This document shows, piece by piece, positions 13,761 through 26,540 of a stretch of DNA of 51,027 nucleotides. The stretch covers positions 1 through 51,027 of the forward strand of contig JAOXFI010000052.1 in the NCBI GenBank assembly GCA_029232285.1, given 5' to 3'. Position numbers and translations under genes: made by a program. Source of the stretch: Agmasoma carcini (nom. nud.). Lineage: Eukaryota > Microsporidia > Thelohaniidae. A model generated the notes under the pieces. That model was given only the letters and a program-made list of their open reading frames with translations. It searched no databases and was not told the DNA's origin. How positions within the stretch are numbered: position 1 is the stretch's first letter; each line of letters begins with the position of its first letter.

Positions 13761-14049
13761 AAAAATAAAGGCTTTTATTTGTAAATAAAACAAGATATTG
13801 AGTTTGTTCTGATTTATTAATTGAAGCTTTTATAAATTCGTTTTATAATTTTAATAATTCACTTACAATGATGACAGGCTTGAATTAGAAAGAAAGATAT
13901 ACTAAGCAGATAAACACGAATAATTTTTTTAATGGGGTTAAAGTTACTAAAATGTTTTTTTAAAAAGTTGGTAAAGTTTATAGATTTCTTTTTTGTAGGA
14001 ATTATAAATTTTTATAATTTTTTTAGCATTAAAATAGTTTACTTATACT

Positions 14050-14620
14050 TTAAATTAATAATTATGCTTATAAAATTTTAAGATATTATTTCTTAAAGAT
14101 CTTCTGTGCGCATCACAACTTGATTTCTTCATTGATAAGCGCAATTAAGAAATTGATTAATCTTTCAGATTTTTTCAAATAATTTTATTATAGGTCCCAA
14201 TAGCATAGTTCAAGTTGATGAAACGAACAAAACTATGAATGTAATAGTCATCGACGGAGATTAACTGCAAATGAAAAAATACTACTTGCATTGTTGAGAT
14301 TAAAAGAATATAAAAAGAGTATTTGCAGCTGTTATCGTGGATAAGAAAAATACTATTATTTCTATAATATTTAATCATATAAACTGATGAATATCGATTC
14401 TATCATACATTATCTGACTATAATTTTTATCATGAGAAAATATTTAATAAGTTTGAGTTCATAAATGAGTTTTCTGGGATAAATATGCCTGCTGTTGAAT
14501 CATTTAATAATTAGTTAAAACTTGAAATTAAAAAGAGAAAGGAATCTATACTAAAAAATAATTCTTTAATTCTTTTTGTTTTAATATTAATAACAAAGAT
14601 TCTGTAGATTAATGATTTTT
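14050..14620 (+). mobile_element. Decayed Merlin-like transposase, subfamily B
   Basis: Blocks: SIVQVDETNKTM from 14202 (first catalytic Asp kept), CNSHRRRLTANEKILLALL in the next frame, RVFAAVIVDKKNTIISII after a further shift, then TDEYRFYHTL (about 14382-14411; second catalytic Asp kept), EFINEFSGINMPAVESFNN ending at 14511, and LKLEIKKRKESIL. This is one of the clearest B copies and gives the fullest B C-terminal signature. At least two frameshifts and one stop after AVESFNN break it. Confidence 0.8.
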
Positions 14621-14629
14621 TATGGTGAT

Positions 14630-15550
14630 TTCAGACCTGATCCAATTCATTTTCTATTTATTTCAATTTAATAATATAATGTTTTTTGTCAATATATTTT
14701 TTATTTCAATAATTTTATTTTAAATATATATATTTATAATTTTGGTCTAAAAATACTATAGAATAAAAAACATTTATTTCCCCTAGTTCTAGGATATTGC
14801 TAATTTATATTTTTATTTTATTATTGATTAATAAAGGAACATTTTAATAAATTTTTAAAAGTCTTTGTTACAAAAAACCAGCATACGAATATTTACTGTA
14901 TTTTAAAATTATAAATCAATAAATATTGTTTAACAAATTTGCTTAAGCCAAATTTTAGTGGTATTTTACGTAAACTAAATTAAATCTCAGAAAGGACCAG
15001 TATGTACAAGTATGTTAAACTCTTATAAAATCAATTATTTGTTAAAATTATTGAAAAGGTAAATGCTGGCGTTTGCTTAAGTTATTTGATCAAATTTCAA
15101 GTTTGTTAAAAGATACTTCTGATAAATCTATCATTTTTCTTTTCGATAAACTGATAAAATAGCATTTCAATTATTTTTTCTCTTTAAACGTTTCATCTTT
15201 GTTATCAGTATTTTTAATTTAATTAGTTTTTTTGTAATTATTTGAGAAGTGCAAAAAATTATAATTTGTAATATATATGAAACAGCAATAAATAATAATA
15301 ATGTAATTTCTAGATTTATTCATGAAGAAATTACCAAAAAGAATATCAACTAGTTAATTTATTTTTGTTTTCAAAGATGAAACAGGATATGTTATAGATA
15401 TTTAAAAACATTGCCTGAAAGAAAAAACTACTCCATCTCATTTTTAATCAATAAATTTTAAAGTTTGAATTAAAAAAATTAAACATTGCAATAATTAATT
15501 TTATGATAGGTTGCTATTCTAGAAGAATACTTTTAACAAAAATCAAATTT
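14630..15550. other. AT-rich spacer, nothing recognised
   Basis: No supported motif. It may contain the missing N-terminal part of the subfamily E relic that follows, but I cannot read it. Confidence 0.35.
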
Positions 15551-15559
15551 TGACCATTT

Positions 15560-16000
15560 AAATAGAAAATATTGAAAAGGGCTTATCTAACTAGATTAAG
15601 TGTTGAAATAGAAACAGTTTTCTTTGTTATCTTGAAGAGATGTGGTTTATTTGAAGAAGAAATTAAACAAACTGTTTGGATTGTTGATATAATTTAGAAC
15701 ATCCAAAAACAGTATTTAATTTAAGAAAAATTTAATTGCCTTTCATGCGATAATTAAATAAAATTTTGTTTTAAAAATTGATGGTCATAAATATTCTTTA
15801 ATTGTAGCTTCTGAATTACATTATATTCACAAATTTGTCAATGGTTCTAAAAATTTAAAATCTCAAGTGTAACTCATGTTAATAAATTGAAGGATTATAT
15901 GCACATTTAAAGGCAACTTTGAGAACAGATTATCAGTCGATAAAGAAAATGTTGACGCTTGGTTTAAATAATTATATTCTATTGGGGGTATATCATTAAT
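15560..16000 (+). mobile_element. Decayed Merlin-like transposase, subfamily E
   Basis: The readable part covers the C-terminal two-thirds. KRCGLFEEEIKQTVWIVDII (about 15635-15694) corresponds to the KRGRPxxxE...VWIxG block. IDGHKYSLIVASELHYIHKF follows (about 15779-15838), with a conserved Asp and HxF. After frameshifts come THVNK (15872-15886) and IEGLYAHLKATLRTDYQSIK (15886-15945). The HVNKxEGLxAHLKATLRTxY form is distinct from the HTQ forms of the other relics. Several shifts within 100 bases rule out a working protein. Confidence 0.7.
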
Positions 16001-16579
16001 AGTACAACCAGTAAATTTAGAAGTGTTTTTATTTTGTTATTAAAATAATTCGTATCTAAATAGTTAATTTGTCATTTCTATACTATTAAAATTTTCAATA
16101 AAAATATAAATTATATAACTAAAGTTTTTAACATTTAAAAATGCTAATTTGTTTAGCGAACATTTAACTTATATACTTCCTAAAAAGGTATAATCTAATA
16201 ACGGATTCAATGAAATGCAATATATAAAGCTGAATATTATTTAGACAAATGTTATAGGGTGAAGAAATAATATAGATAAGATATAATTTTAGAAAATGCT
16301 TACAATTTCCAAACCAATTCATTAGAAAACGTAACTTCTAAAAAATTATCATATTAATATTAGAATGATTTAAAAAATGAGTATCAAATATGCAGTAGGT
16401 CAGAATGTTAAATTGGCTTGTGGATAAAAAATTTGGAATTTATATAATATATTAGAAGATTGAAAATTTTCTTTATAAAACGTTATATAATGGTACTGGA
16501 TTGAATACAAAGAAAATGAAAGATGTTAAGTTAGATTTTAAGCAATCTGGGATTATTCAAAAGGTTTATAATACTCTAA

Positions 16580-17250
16580 TTATATTTTTTGTCAACCTAA
16601 AGCATTTGACTTGGATATTATTGCAAAAGATATAAGAAAAAGTGTAATGTTAAGGAAGGCAAGATGTTTGAGAGAATAAGGTTGAAATCAAGGATATTTT
16701 AAGAATATTAATTCTTTTGCAGATAATTTTGGTGTAACAAGAATATCTGAAGAAATACAAATATCTTATAAGACCGTTGCAAAAATTATTTAAACGGTGA
16801 GAGAAATAAATAAGAATCATCTTGATAATTTTTCCAATTCACTAAGAGCTGAACATAAATTGCAAAATGATGAAATTTTATTGGCAAAAAAAGGAAAAAT
16901 AAGAAAGGTTGATGTATTGATCAACAATGATTTTTTAGTACGATAGAAAGGTGTATAGGTAAGATACTTTTTAAACTATTGATAAAAATACATTAGATAG
17001 CGTGATAAGAGACTTCATTGCTGCAAACACCAAAATTTTTAGCGATTGTTGGTCTGCATATATGTTTTTTTTCAATATAAATAATACATATGCGCATGAT
17101 TCGATTGACCACTCAATGAATTTCGTTTCGCCAAATTAAGGGTAAGTTCATACTCAGTCAATTGAATGTCTTTGGGATTACCCAAAAATGGTTTCTTGGA
17201 AGAAATTACAAAACAAGGACTGTTTTAGGTTAACTTAAATATAATTGTTT
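16580..17250 (+). mobile_element. Decayed Merlin-like transposase, subfamily D-like
   Basis: Zinc-ribbon remnant YYCKRYKKKCNVKEGKMFER (about 16613-16672), helix-turn-helix stretch FGVTRISEEIQISYKTVAKI (about 16727-16785), a degraded first catalytic block near 16905-16945 (KVDVLINNDFLVR, with the IDE lost), then IFSDCWSAYMFFF (second Asp kept, from about 17035), SIDHSMNFVSPN (17101-17136) and HTQSIECLW (17149-17175). Copies at 22.1 and 16.6 kb share the SDCWSA block. The frame is interrupted repeatedly. Confidence 0.8.
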
Positions 17251-17259
17251 CAGAAGAAA

Positions 17260-17805
17260 TTATAAATCATTAACAAGAATAGCCTCCTTTGACCATTTAC
17301 TTAAAATTATTAAATACATCTTATTTATGTTGATTGCGTTTTATTTTATTGACCGATTAATATTTATGACGTTGTAAATAAAGTTTTATATTATATTGTT
17401 AAATTATATAATTCTGATACACATCTAAGTTACATTATATAAAACCAAGATAAATTGTATGCATGTTTATATCTTCGATTTTACAATTTAGATATTTTTT
17501 GAATATTTCATAAAATGATTTGGTTTAAAATGCTACCTTTTATAATTCTTTATATAAGTAGCTATTGCATTAATGATTACCCGAATATTTATAAATTTAC
17601 ATTAAATTTTATATCTAGCTGATAAAATTAATCCATATTCATATCTACATATCTGAAATATATGTAACAATTTTTAACTTGTAGAAAAATATTTATTTTA
17701 TTCAGTATGTCGTCGTTAATTTTAAATATTTCGTAAATCCCTAATGTCTATCTTATTATCCCAACCCTAAAAAGATTTAGAACTCATTTTTCATGATAAT
17801 AATAT
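17260..17805. other. AT-rich spacer, nothing recognised
   Basis: No readable motif between two transposase relics. Confidence 0.35.
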
Positions 17806-17814
17806 AATTTAAAA

Positions 17815-18290
17815 ATGGTAGAGGGGGTGGTGAGATTAATGCCTCAATTAGATTTTAGTGATGATAAATTAGGTGGTGGTCAGAAAACAGTGCAAGTTGA
17901 CAATACATTGTTAAATTAAAAACATAAATCGTCTAGTAGAATATTTAATAAATCAAACCGATGTACTTTGCATAATTTAATGAAAAATAAAAATATTTCT
18001 ACAACTATCAGCAACAATAAATCATGCACTATAGTTCCAATAATAAATGCACTTTTTATGGGCGGGTCTACATTTTATACTGATGAAGCATCTTCTATAA
18101 CAATTTAGTAAAAAATAAATTATACATAAAATAGTTTGTCATAAATATAATTTATTAATAGACTTTTAAGCGTTCATACCCAAGCTGTTGAATCTCTTAT
18201 TATTTATATAAAAATTCAATTATCAATCGCTTGGGTATCAAAATTACAAAAAGATACGATTTTATTAAGGAATTGTGTTTTTATGTTTTA
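17815..18290 (+). mobile_element. Decayed Merlin-like transposase, subfamily B
   Basis: Reads LGGGQKTVQVDNTLLN (about 17869-17916; IDET has become VDNT), KHKSSSRIFNKSNRC, SCTIVPIINALFMGGSTFYT plus DEASSI (second Asp kept), and, after a frameshift, SVHTQAVES (18169-18195) continuing as an open frame to about 18291. The block order and the HTQAVES signature place it with the B relics. It lacks a readable zinc ribbon. Confidence 0.78.
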
Positions 18291-18789
18291 AAAAAGACAA
18301 TTTACTAAGCGTTATTCTAAAGAATATAAAAATAAATTTGTATAAACAATTTTATTAATTGTGTATTATTAAATTTATTAAAAATTCAGGATCAACCAAA
18401 ATATTTATAAAAATATTTTTTGTAATCATGTTTATGATTTTTTATAAGTTATGTCGAGCCGATTCTTGATGAGATTAATAAAATTTTCTCAATTTACAAA
18501 ATGTAATATCGATAAAACAAAGTTATAAATGTTAAAGTTGTAATATTTCTTGTAGAATTATGAAATATACAATAAATATAGACAAAAGATCATTTAGATA
18601 TATAAATACAAACTGTACGAGTTTTAAAAACATTATTCTATTTGCTAAAGAGGTTTTTTAATGATTTTGATTTTTATATTCCGAATATATTAAAAATCAT
18701 AATTTTTTAGATTAATGATATCAAAATATTCAAAATTTATAAGAATTTCTGATAGGAGAAAAATTAAAATATGACCATAACTTTATCTT

Positions 18790-19330
18790 ATGTATTTTGA
18801 CTATTTTAATATGAATCCAATACAACCAGGTGTTCATAATGTCATATGTCAGATATATGAAAGTCAGTATAGGCATGAAAGAAAATATAACAGAGGAAGA
18901 AATCATAATACAAATTTACGAATATTTGGCTTGCAGATAATTCAACAAAACCCGCTTAAGTGTTATTTGAATATGTCATGATAGAAGTGCACTATCTTTT
19001 TTAATAATCCAACGAGTATGTCGGAAGGCACCATCATACATTCAGATGAGTGGTAGTCATTTGCAAGAAATAATTCTTCTCTTGTTTTAACACATGATAT
19101 TGAAATCATAGTGTCAATTTTGTTGATCCTACAACTCGTGTCCTCACTCAAAATATGAGTCATATTTGACTAAGTATAATGCTTGAATTAAAGAGTGAAA
19201 AGGCCATAATCTATCAAAGTAGATGTGTTCTTAGCAGAAATGATGTTAAAAGATAATGTTCTGAAAAGTGATTTTGAACAAATATTTGATTTATTTATTA
19301 AAAATATTTATTTTATGCTAGGGAAATTCC
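18790..19330 (+). mobile_element. Best-preserved Merlin-like relic, subfamily C
   Basis: The most readable copy. An open 63-codon stretch from 18790 contains IQPGVHNVICQIYES, with the catalytic Asp changed to Tyr by one base (18841-18864), then RHERKYNRGRNHNTNLRIFG. After a stop come TIIHSDEW (about 19031-19054; second Asp kept), NHSVNFVDPTTR (19104-19139) and LTQNMSH. The C-terminal end lies in the open frame beginning at 19225 (FLAEMMLKDN, then FEQIFDLFIKNI). Few breaks separate these blocks, so this copy probably died more recently than its neighbours. Confidence 0.85.
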
Positions 19331-19639
19331 CAGTTTATCCAAAACTTTTTAATATAAACCGGTTGATAAAACCAGGATCAACAATTATCTTCACCACCAA
19401 AGTGATCGTAGTTACCTTGGCGATAGGGCAAATACAAGCCAATTTGACAATATTCTTATATATAAATTAAAAAAACATTTATATACTTTAAAATCAGCAC
19501 CAAAAAATAATCAATATCTTGGATCATACATGGTTTTACATTTTATGTTTATAAAAATAAAAAAATTAAATTTAAACCATATTTTAAGCATTGTTCTAGT
19601 TGTTAAAAACCCAACAACATTTCTTTAGAAATATTTATT

Positions 19640-20290
19640 ACAATTAGTTTTAGCACTTCTTCCTCTTTAACTTCTATCTTCAAAAAAATATTGAATGATT
19701 CTACAGCTTGTGCGTTTATTCTATCGCTAGAGGTTTTAAATTTTTTTTAAGACACACTACCATCTGTAAAATTATATCTACCTAATAAAACAAAGCTTTT
19801 ATGTTGATTAGTTCAAATTGTACTGCTAGAGCAAACCTGACTATATTTTATTGATATTAATATTGATGCTTTCTTGTGTGAAATTATTTGCGAAAGAGCT
19901 TTTATGATCCCATTTTTAAAACTTAACTATGCATAAGAGGCCTTTCCTATATGACTCTTTTGCTTAAATTGTAACATATTTTATCAATTTGTACAATAAA
20001 ACGAGTCATCTGTTTGAAAAATCAATTAATTATCAAATAAAGATCGTTATTTTTGAAATACTCTTAAATTGAATTTTGCTTAACCAAATAACGAATAAGC
20101 ATTGTCATCAAAAAACTTAGGTCATACTTGAAATGCTCAAACAAAGAATCTTTTCTTACAGAATGGTTTTTTTAGTTAACACAATTTACACTGTTACATC
20201 TCTAATCAAAACCTTCAATATTTCACTTATAAGGTAATAACGCATTGAGGTATTACAGGTTCTGCATACTTGTTCTCATAATATAATATC
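19640..20290 (-). mobile_element. Decayed Merlin-like transposase, subfamily B
   Basis: Minus-strand copy. From its N-terminus: a zinc-ribbon start VCRTCNTSMRYY near 20,260; FIVQIDKICYN (about 19970-20003; first Asp kept); KQKSHIGKAS (about 19935-19965); and the C-terminal NAQAVESFNIFLKIEVKEEE (about 19655-19715), preceded by a block reading HKSFVLLGRYNFTDGS that matches HKYNFVN. It is broken by stops and shifts and faces the subfamily C relic at 18.8 kb tail to tail. Confidence 0.75.
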
Positions 20291-20299
20291 ATTTACCAT

Positions 20300-21185
20300 T
20301 AAATAATATGACAAATTTCTTTTATTTGAATTCTAATCTGTTGTTTCAACTTATTTACATCCATGCAATATTTTTCAGTCAAACATAATTAATCCATATC
20401 TTGAGTATTGTGATTAAATATTATTAGTGTTAAAATTCTCAATGTCAAACCATATTCAATAAAAAATAATTTGATAAACAACTTTTTAATGAATTTTTGG
20501 GCATTCAAATGAAATGGTAAAATCCATACTATTTTCTAATGAAATTAAATCTAACATGTAATTGATATATTTTAGTAATTTATTAAGCGTGAAAGTTAAA
20601 TCACAGGTGCGTTCTCTATTATAAAAATCATATCAGTGAAAGAATTATGAAATGAAATGTAAAAAATTCAAAATTCTAACGAAACCTATCTTTAAATATA
20701 AAATAATAAATTGAGCCGCATATAAAATATTATTAGACTATATTCTGGTCATGCCTGTTTCAGCAAACTATGTAACTAAAACAGACTTTTATATTTTTTA
20801 CATGAATTCAAATTACTATATCGACGTTATTCAACCGTTATATGGTGAAGGAGATAACTTAATACAGTTTTAAATTTACACTGGCGCGCTAAGAGTACAA
20901 TTTTATTATCACAATTACACTTTGTCTTGCAGTTAAAAATATTATAGAAGCATTGACAAATTCGGCTTTAGATACTTATCTATCGATTGCATGAATTATA
21001 AAAAACATACTATTCAATTTGTAAAAAAAGTATTTTTTTTTAATTTTAAGATATCTTTAGCCAAAATAATAATTTATTAAACAAATGATATTAAAATCAA
21101 AACCGTCATAAATTTAATTGATGTTTCGAAAATACCATTCTTGAATTTATTATAAAATTAAATAATTTATGTAATAAATTTTTTA
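20300..21185. other. AT-rich spacer, nothing recognised
   Basis: No gene-like frame. It could include the N-terminal part of the plus-strand relic that follows, which I could not read. Confidence 0.35.
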
Positions 21186-21189
21186 ATTC

Positions 21190-21570
21190 AAACCCTTTGC
21201 TATTAGGAAGAGAAAGAATAATATACAGGTTGATGAAATTCAATTCAAACAAAAGCAAAATATAATAGAAAAGGGTTGTCAGAAAATGTTATCTAGATTT
21301 TTGTAATTTCGAATACATCATCGAAACCATCATAATTTACTTAGAATACGTACGCGAGAACATTTCTAATCATTATTCGCCATAATAGACAAAATATCTC
21401 GACCAGGTACAATAATTTATTCCGATCAGTAGATGTTTTATTTGAGGATAAGTAAAAACTTGGGTTGGCTCATAAAACAGTAAATCACTCCTGTCATTTT
21501 ATTGATCCAAAACCCCTGTTCATACCCAAAATATTAAATTTATTGAGAGAAAATAAAACAAAGAATTAAA
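21190..21570 (+). mobile_element. Decayed Merlin-like transposase, subfamily C
   Basis: Blocks: VDEIQFKQKQNIIEKGCQKM (from 21231; Asp-Glu kept), SRPGTIIYSDQ (about 21397-21429; second Asp kept), NLGLAHKTVNHSCHFIDP ending at 21509, and a degraded HTQNI (reads IPKIL in a shifted frame). The N-terminal zinc ribbon is not readable. It resembles the C relic at 18.8 kb block for block. Confidence 0.78.
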
Positions 21571-22079
21571 TTTAACGCCCTAAAAATGATTTTATGTTTT
21601 AATAAAACTATTTATTTGTTGTCCGGGTGGAAATTTTCCTTACAATCGTTTGATTTACCCAAGAATAAAATCTTATTTACAATAAACGATATTATTAACA
21701 GTGGTTGAATTTGATTAAGTTATTCAATCAATTATTATTTTAGCTTTTTGATATTATACATTTATCACTATTCTTATAATATTTTTTAATTGAATAAAAT
21801 AGATTTGGATCAAAATTTTAAAGATCTTTTATGAAACTCATAGAAATAATAAAGCTTATTGTATTACATTGAATAAAAAACTTATACGGTGTAAGAAAAG
21901 ATTTAAATATATTAATATACAATATAAATATTTTTAAAAATTTTTGTACAATGTTAGATAATTTTCTATATAAAACCATTTATGATATAATTAATTGTGC
22001 TATAAAACACTGAATAAATTATTATTGAATATGAATATACTTGATGAAAGGAAAAATGCCCTGTTAGGCAAATACTTTA

Positions 22080-22790
22080 CGTATAAATACAGATAGTATC
22101 AGAAAATTTTGTTTCAGATATTACTTCAAGTATTGCAAGAAAAATAGTTTAGAGAGGTAATCTTCTTTAAAAAAATATACATCTAAAATTGACTGAAATT
22201 TTAGCATTTTTGCAAAAAACTATGATACATGCTCAATATCTTCTGATATTGGTTTGTTGTATAAGGCGGTTGCTAATGTTATAAAAATAACAAAGTCAAA
22301 AATACAGAATTAGTTGGACACTTTCAGATGTCCTTGGTGCCTCTAATACGGTAGAGATCGATGAAACACTTCAAGTAAAGAAATAAAAAATATTAAGAGA
22401 AGAATTACTAATCAGCAATAAATATTTAGTCTGGTTGAAATTAATAGTGGTAAAAGTCTTTTAAAAACTGTTAAGAAGTGTATCAAAAACAAATTAGTCT
22501 CAATAATACGAAAATTTATTGTTGAAAATGCTTATGTAATGAGTGATTGTTGGTCAGCCCAAATGTCATTCTTTCATGGAGAAGAAACACATAATCATAA
22601 TCCTGTCAATCATTAATAAATTTTGTTTCACACGATAACAGAAAAGCTAATACTCAAACAAGTATAGGCCTGTGGGGTATATTAAAAAGTGATTGTTTAC
22701 AAAATACTAAAGAAAGAGGATGCATATTGAATATTACCTAGGTGAGTCGGAGTTCGAAAGTAATACATTGTCATCCGAGATTGTTTCTAT
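22080..22790 (+). mobile_element. Decayed Merlin-like transposase, SDCWSA type
   Basis: Zinc-ribbon and basic region FCFRYYFKYCKKNSLER (about 22109-22160), helical region, NTVEIDETLQVKK (from about 22345; both acidic residues kept), IVENAYVMSDCWSAQMSFFH (about 22519-22578; second Asp kept), a NPVNH remnant, and KANTQTSIGLWGILK (about 22648-22692) for the HTQxIExxWxxxK signature. There are several stops and at least two frameshifts. Confidence 0.8.
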
Positions 22791-22799
22791 GTTTTTTGG

Positions 22800-23475
22800 C
22801 ACTTTTTAATAAATAAATCACTATTTAAATTGTAATACAATAGTTTTTGTAGCACGAATGATTTAAATTTTTTTAGAGTTTGAAGTTTTTTTCTTTAAAT
22901 TCACAAATAACATAAAATAAAAAATAAAGTTCGTCTAGTATCTAAAATTTTAGATATTCCAAAATAAAACAAAAACTAGATTTAAGCATTTTAAGGCCTT
23001 TTTATTTTTAAAACCCTAAAAACAAACCATAAACCAGATTTTTGATCAGTTATGTGTTTTTGTTTATAATGTTTTGATTCCATAAAAAACTGGTTTTAAA
23101 AATGTATATTTATGTTTATTTTTACACCTTATAATACAATCAATATTTTTTTAATTTTTAATTGCGTATTATAAAATGTAAGAATAAATGATATCTTTGC
23201 GTTGCTGAAATAATCTAGTTCACTATGTAAGGAGTAGGATATAATTTTATTTAGGAGTATATTTAATTTATAAGAGGTTTCTAAAAGTTGGGTAATAATT
23301 GAAAGCTAGGCTATGATTTCTAATTATCACTTGAATGTTTTCAAAAAATAAAGATATTAATAAAAAATTCGATTATATTGTAAGATTAAGATATAAATAT
23401 TGCATTAATCATAGTTGTTTTATGAAAATATTTTTTTAAGTATATATCTCACACAAAAGTGGATAAACAAAATTA
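22800..23475. other. AT-rich spacer, nothing recognised
   Basis: No readable gene or transposase block. Confidence 0.35.
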
Positions 23476-23479
23476 ATAC

Positions 23480-24330
23480 AAAGTATGGATTAAGACCAAA
23501 ATTTCCCATAGAGAAAAAACAAATTTTTTTAATATATTGAAGATTTGTTCAAAATCACCTAGAAGAATCTACTTTAGTAGATTGCAACACTATCCTCTCT
23601 TTTATTCGTGCCTTGACTTTGGCCCAATAAGACTAAATATTTTGAGTATGAACTAAAGTGTAAAGATAAACAAAATTCAAACTATGATTGACTGTTTCGT
23701 GGACTAAACCAAAGTTAAGATATATCTTTGAATAAAATTTTTATTCATAAAAATAGATTATTGAGCCTCGGCGACATACTCTTTATATAATTGATAAAAG
23801 AGTAGATGCGGTTCTATTATGCGCATTCTTAATATATACCTTTAGAAAATCTTGATGAAATATCAGCAATACCAAAAAATCAAAAATCAGTATTTTGGTA
23901 TCTTCTTTTATTCACCTTCCTTTTGTGATTGAATTTTGTTTCATCAAGCTAACATATAATATTTTGACCCCTAATTCTAAAGGTTAAATTCAAAACAATT
24001 AAAAGCGAAATTATTTAATTCAAATAAATTTTTAAAATTGTACTTTTGAAAAATTCATGATTTTTAACGGCTTTGGATATTGTTATATTATTTAGCCATA
24101 AATTCATGATTTTCAAATCATTACTCAAAGTAAGGTTGAGACTACAGTCAAACCGTCTTTTCAAACTAAAAATATTTTTTGTAAGATAGGGATACACTAT
24201 TCATCCATCATAATGCCCTCTTGTCGATGTTTCTTGTTTATTTAACAATTTGAAAAACACTAAGCTTACGTAATACTTGTAGAAGATGATCTATATCAAC
24301 TAAAAACGGTTCAATGTTATTGTTGAAATA
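23480..24330 (-). mobile_element. Decayed Merlin-like transposase, subfamily C
   Basis: Minus-strand copy. The N-terminal part is an open stretch of about 60 codons (24015-24197) with no zinc cysteines left. Then LDETKFNHKRKVNKRRY (23932-23949 for LDETKF), NAHNRTASTLLSII (about 23805-23850), GSIIYFYE in place of GSIIYSDE, HETVNHSLNFV (23669-23701) and HTQNI (23637-23651), followed by SYWAKVKARIKERI. Block order and the HxTVNHSxNFV wording match the C relics at 18.8 and 21.3 kb. Confidence 0.8.
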
Positions 24331-24569
24331 ATTGACCCAAATATATTTAAATTATTGAAATTATATTCTTATAACTAAATTTTTAATTAAAAATTAATAA
24401 AACATCATATTGATCAAAAATTTATTATTAATTCCAAAAAATTTTTTTCTAAAAACCGGAAAAGATTTTCTTCCAGTGAGAAATTTTAATCGTGATTTCA
24501 AAATATTTTTAATTTTGAAAGCTGGGCTGTTTTTTATACACAGTAAAAATTAAAATTTTTGGAACAGGG

Positions 24570-25330
24570 ATAAAATTTGCATCCGATTTTAGTTCAGGGT
24601 AAAAGTTCCAAATATATAAACAAAAAATCAAAATATTCTATTAAATTTATAAAATTTATGAAATCTCTATTCATACCATTTTCCACTGTTCCATATCAAT
24701 TTTGGATACCTTTTCAATTTATTCCAAAGAGAATCAATCGATTATGTATTAGCATTATTTAAAAACCAATAAAATTTTATCTATGAATTAATTCAATTTG
24801 AATTTAAAATGAAATGATAAGATCGTGATTTATCACACCAATTTATTGAATTGAGCATACAAACATTTATAATAAATAGTAGAAACACTTCTACTTTAAA
24901 TATAGGTAACAAAATATTTGCGAGGGCTAGAATAAATTTCACAAATATCAAAAACTCACCTGTTATCCCGGACTTTTCTACCAAAATGATATTTTATTTT
25001 ATAGTAAAACATAGACTTAACCAATAACATTTCATGCTTTCTCTACATAAACGAGCATTATTTTCATCAAAACATAACATACATTTTCACATTTTTGAGC
25101 TGTTATATTTGATAGTAATAATTCTTGCATTAGCTTTATTCAGGGTATATTATTAAGCCATTATAACATACTTATACATTTGTTCCTTATTTTAATTTTA
25201 AAATTATCGAAAAAATGAATTCTTATTGAAACACGTTTTTTTTAAAAAATGGCATCTACATTTGTAGCAAACAAATGTAAATCATTGACATTTCTTTAAG
25301 AAATAATTTCGGTTAGTATAATGAACATGT
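24570..25330 (-). mobile_element. Decayed Merlin-like transposase, minus strand
   Basis: The zinc-ribbon half reads FVCYKCRCHFLKKTC then NKNSFF (25,210-25,275). The catalytic core is an open 63-codon stretch (24793-24984) containing ALANILLPIFKVEVFLL and WCDKSRSYHFI (about 24800-24838), matching the SDKxRSY block. The C-terminal signature reads ANT, a stop, then SIDSLWNKLKRYPK (about 24700-24745), matching HTQSIExLWxxxK. Its sequence does not fall clearly with the A to E groups. Confidence 0.65.
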
Positions 25331-25439
25331 CTTTTTAAAACACACCCATTTTTAATCTATTAATTGACATTTATTGTTTAAATAAGGAATAATTTATTGT
25401 CATATTTTTAGTTCATTATTATCAGGATAGTTATAAATT

Positions 25440-26200
25440 CATATCCAAACTAATAAATAAACACAAAACTTGGTATTACTTATTTCCATATTTTTGACCA
25501 ATTTTTAATTTTTTATAAAGATTCAATATTTTTTGTTTGGGTCCCATTAAGTTGATCAACAAAATTATATTTATAAATTTATTTTTATGTTAACCGGTTA
25601 CTTACACCGTTATAGCTTCTTTGTAAATACGATAAAAAATTAACAATAAATTCTATTTTGTCTTGTCGGGTACCACTTCAACATAATATTGGTTAGTTTA
25701 AATGTTGTATAACATATTCGAAACACCCATCTTTTATGTTGGCTAATCTCCTCAGCGATTTTTTTGTTTCTAGTGAAATATAAATTCATCAATTTGACAA
25801 ACTTATCAACACCCTTAGTTTCATATTTGCTTTGCTCTACATAAAAAAGTGAATTATATAATTAGGTATAATAAAACTTTTTTAACTGTGCATTATTAAA
25901 ATCAAAGTCTTTTTATAAATCTGTCTGTTTTAAGAAGTAAAATATAATAAAAAACAAAATCAGATACAAACATTTTTAAAAATTTTTCTTATAAATAATG
26001 TTTTGTGTATTAAACAACATTTTAAACCTGGGACACTTTTTCTTAACAGAAAAATACAATAATTCAATATTTCTACTATTCTTAATTTATTTTAATTTAA
26101 TGTTGCTACCTTCACAATACAAGTATTCTCTCTTTTCGCTATCTCCACGAATAGTTTTGATCAATTCATCTAATTGCTTTATGCCTATTTGTCTTATAAT
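25440..26200 (-). mobile_element. Decayed Merlin-like transposase, subfamily C
   Basis: Starting near 26,200 on the minus strand: a Cys-containing N-terminal region (REYLYCEGSN and, further on, KKKCPRF), VCQIDEFIFH around 25,775-25,800 (first Asp-Glu kept), QHKRWVFRICYTT (about 25,705-25,745), YVEVVPDKT (about 25,660-25,687) and NFVDQLNGTQTKNIES (about 25,519-25,566). The VCQIDExxxH wording is shared with the 18.8-kb relic. Stops and shifts break every block boundary. Confidence 0.78.
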
Positions 26201-26389
26201 CGTCTAGAGATTCCAATTTATAGCTTATTAAAGATTTGGCCGTTATCTACATACATGGTTGTAAAAACAGACTTATTCTCAATTTTGATATATTATTAAA
26301 TTTTTCTTTTTTAGTCAAGAGTAGAAATGACATTTATTTGAGATGATATGATTGAACAAAAAACAGATATGATAAAGGCTTTAACACTT

Positions 26390-26540
26390 CCTTATTCAAC
26401 AGACGATGAAATTATTAAGAGGATCATAAAGACAAGTACGAAATAATCATGGCACTCGAATTGTGGAAATGAAAAATATTTAATGACGAGTATACCTTGT
26501 TTATAAGTCTTGTGCAGATCAAAATATTGGAATAACACAT
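26390..26540 (+). mobile_element. Possible Merlin N-terminal fragment
   Basis: Reads DDEIIKRIIKTST, then, after a stop, NCGNEKYLMTSIPC and VLC (26459-26515), a spacing compatible with a zinc ribbon. It lies about 450 bases upstream of the subfamily A relic and may be its displaced N-terminus or a piece of another copy. Confidence 0.4.

Noticed and set aside
19225..19470. Independent 81-codon gene
   Set aside because: Its first 35 codons match the C-terminal end expected for the Merlin relic immediately upstream; the rest has no support.
22740..22775. GAGTTCGAAAG resembling a tRNA B box
   Set aside because: No A box or cloverleaf arms at proper distance, and it lies in the tail of a transposase relic.
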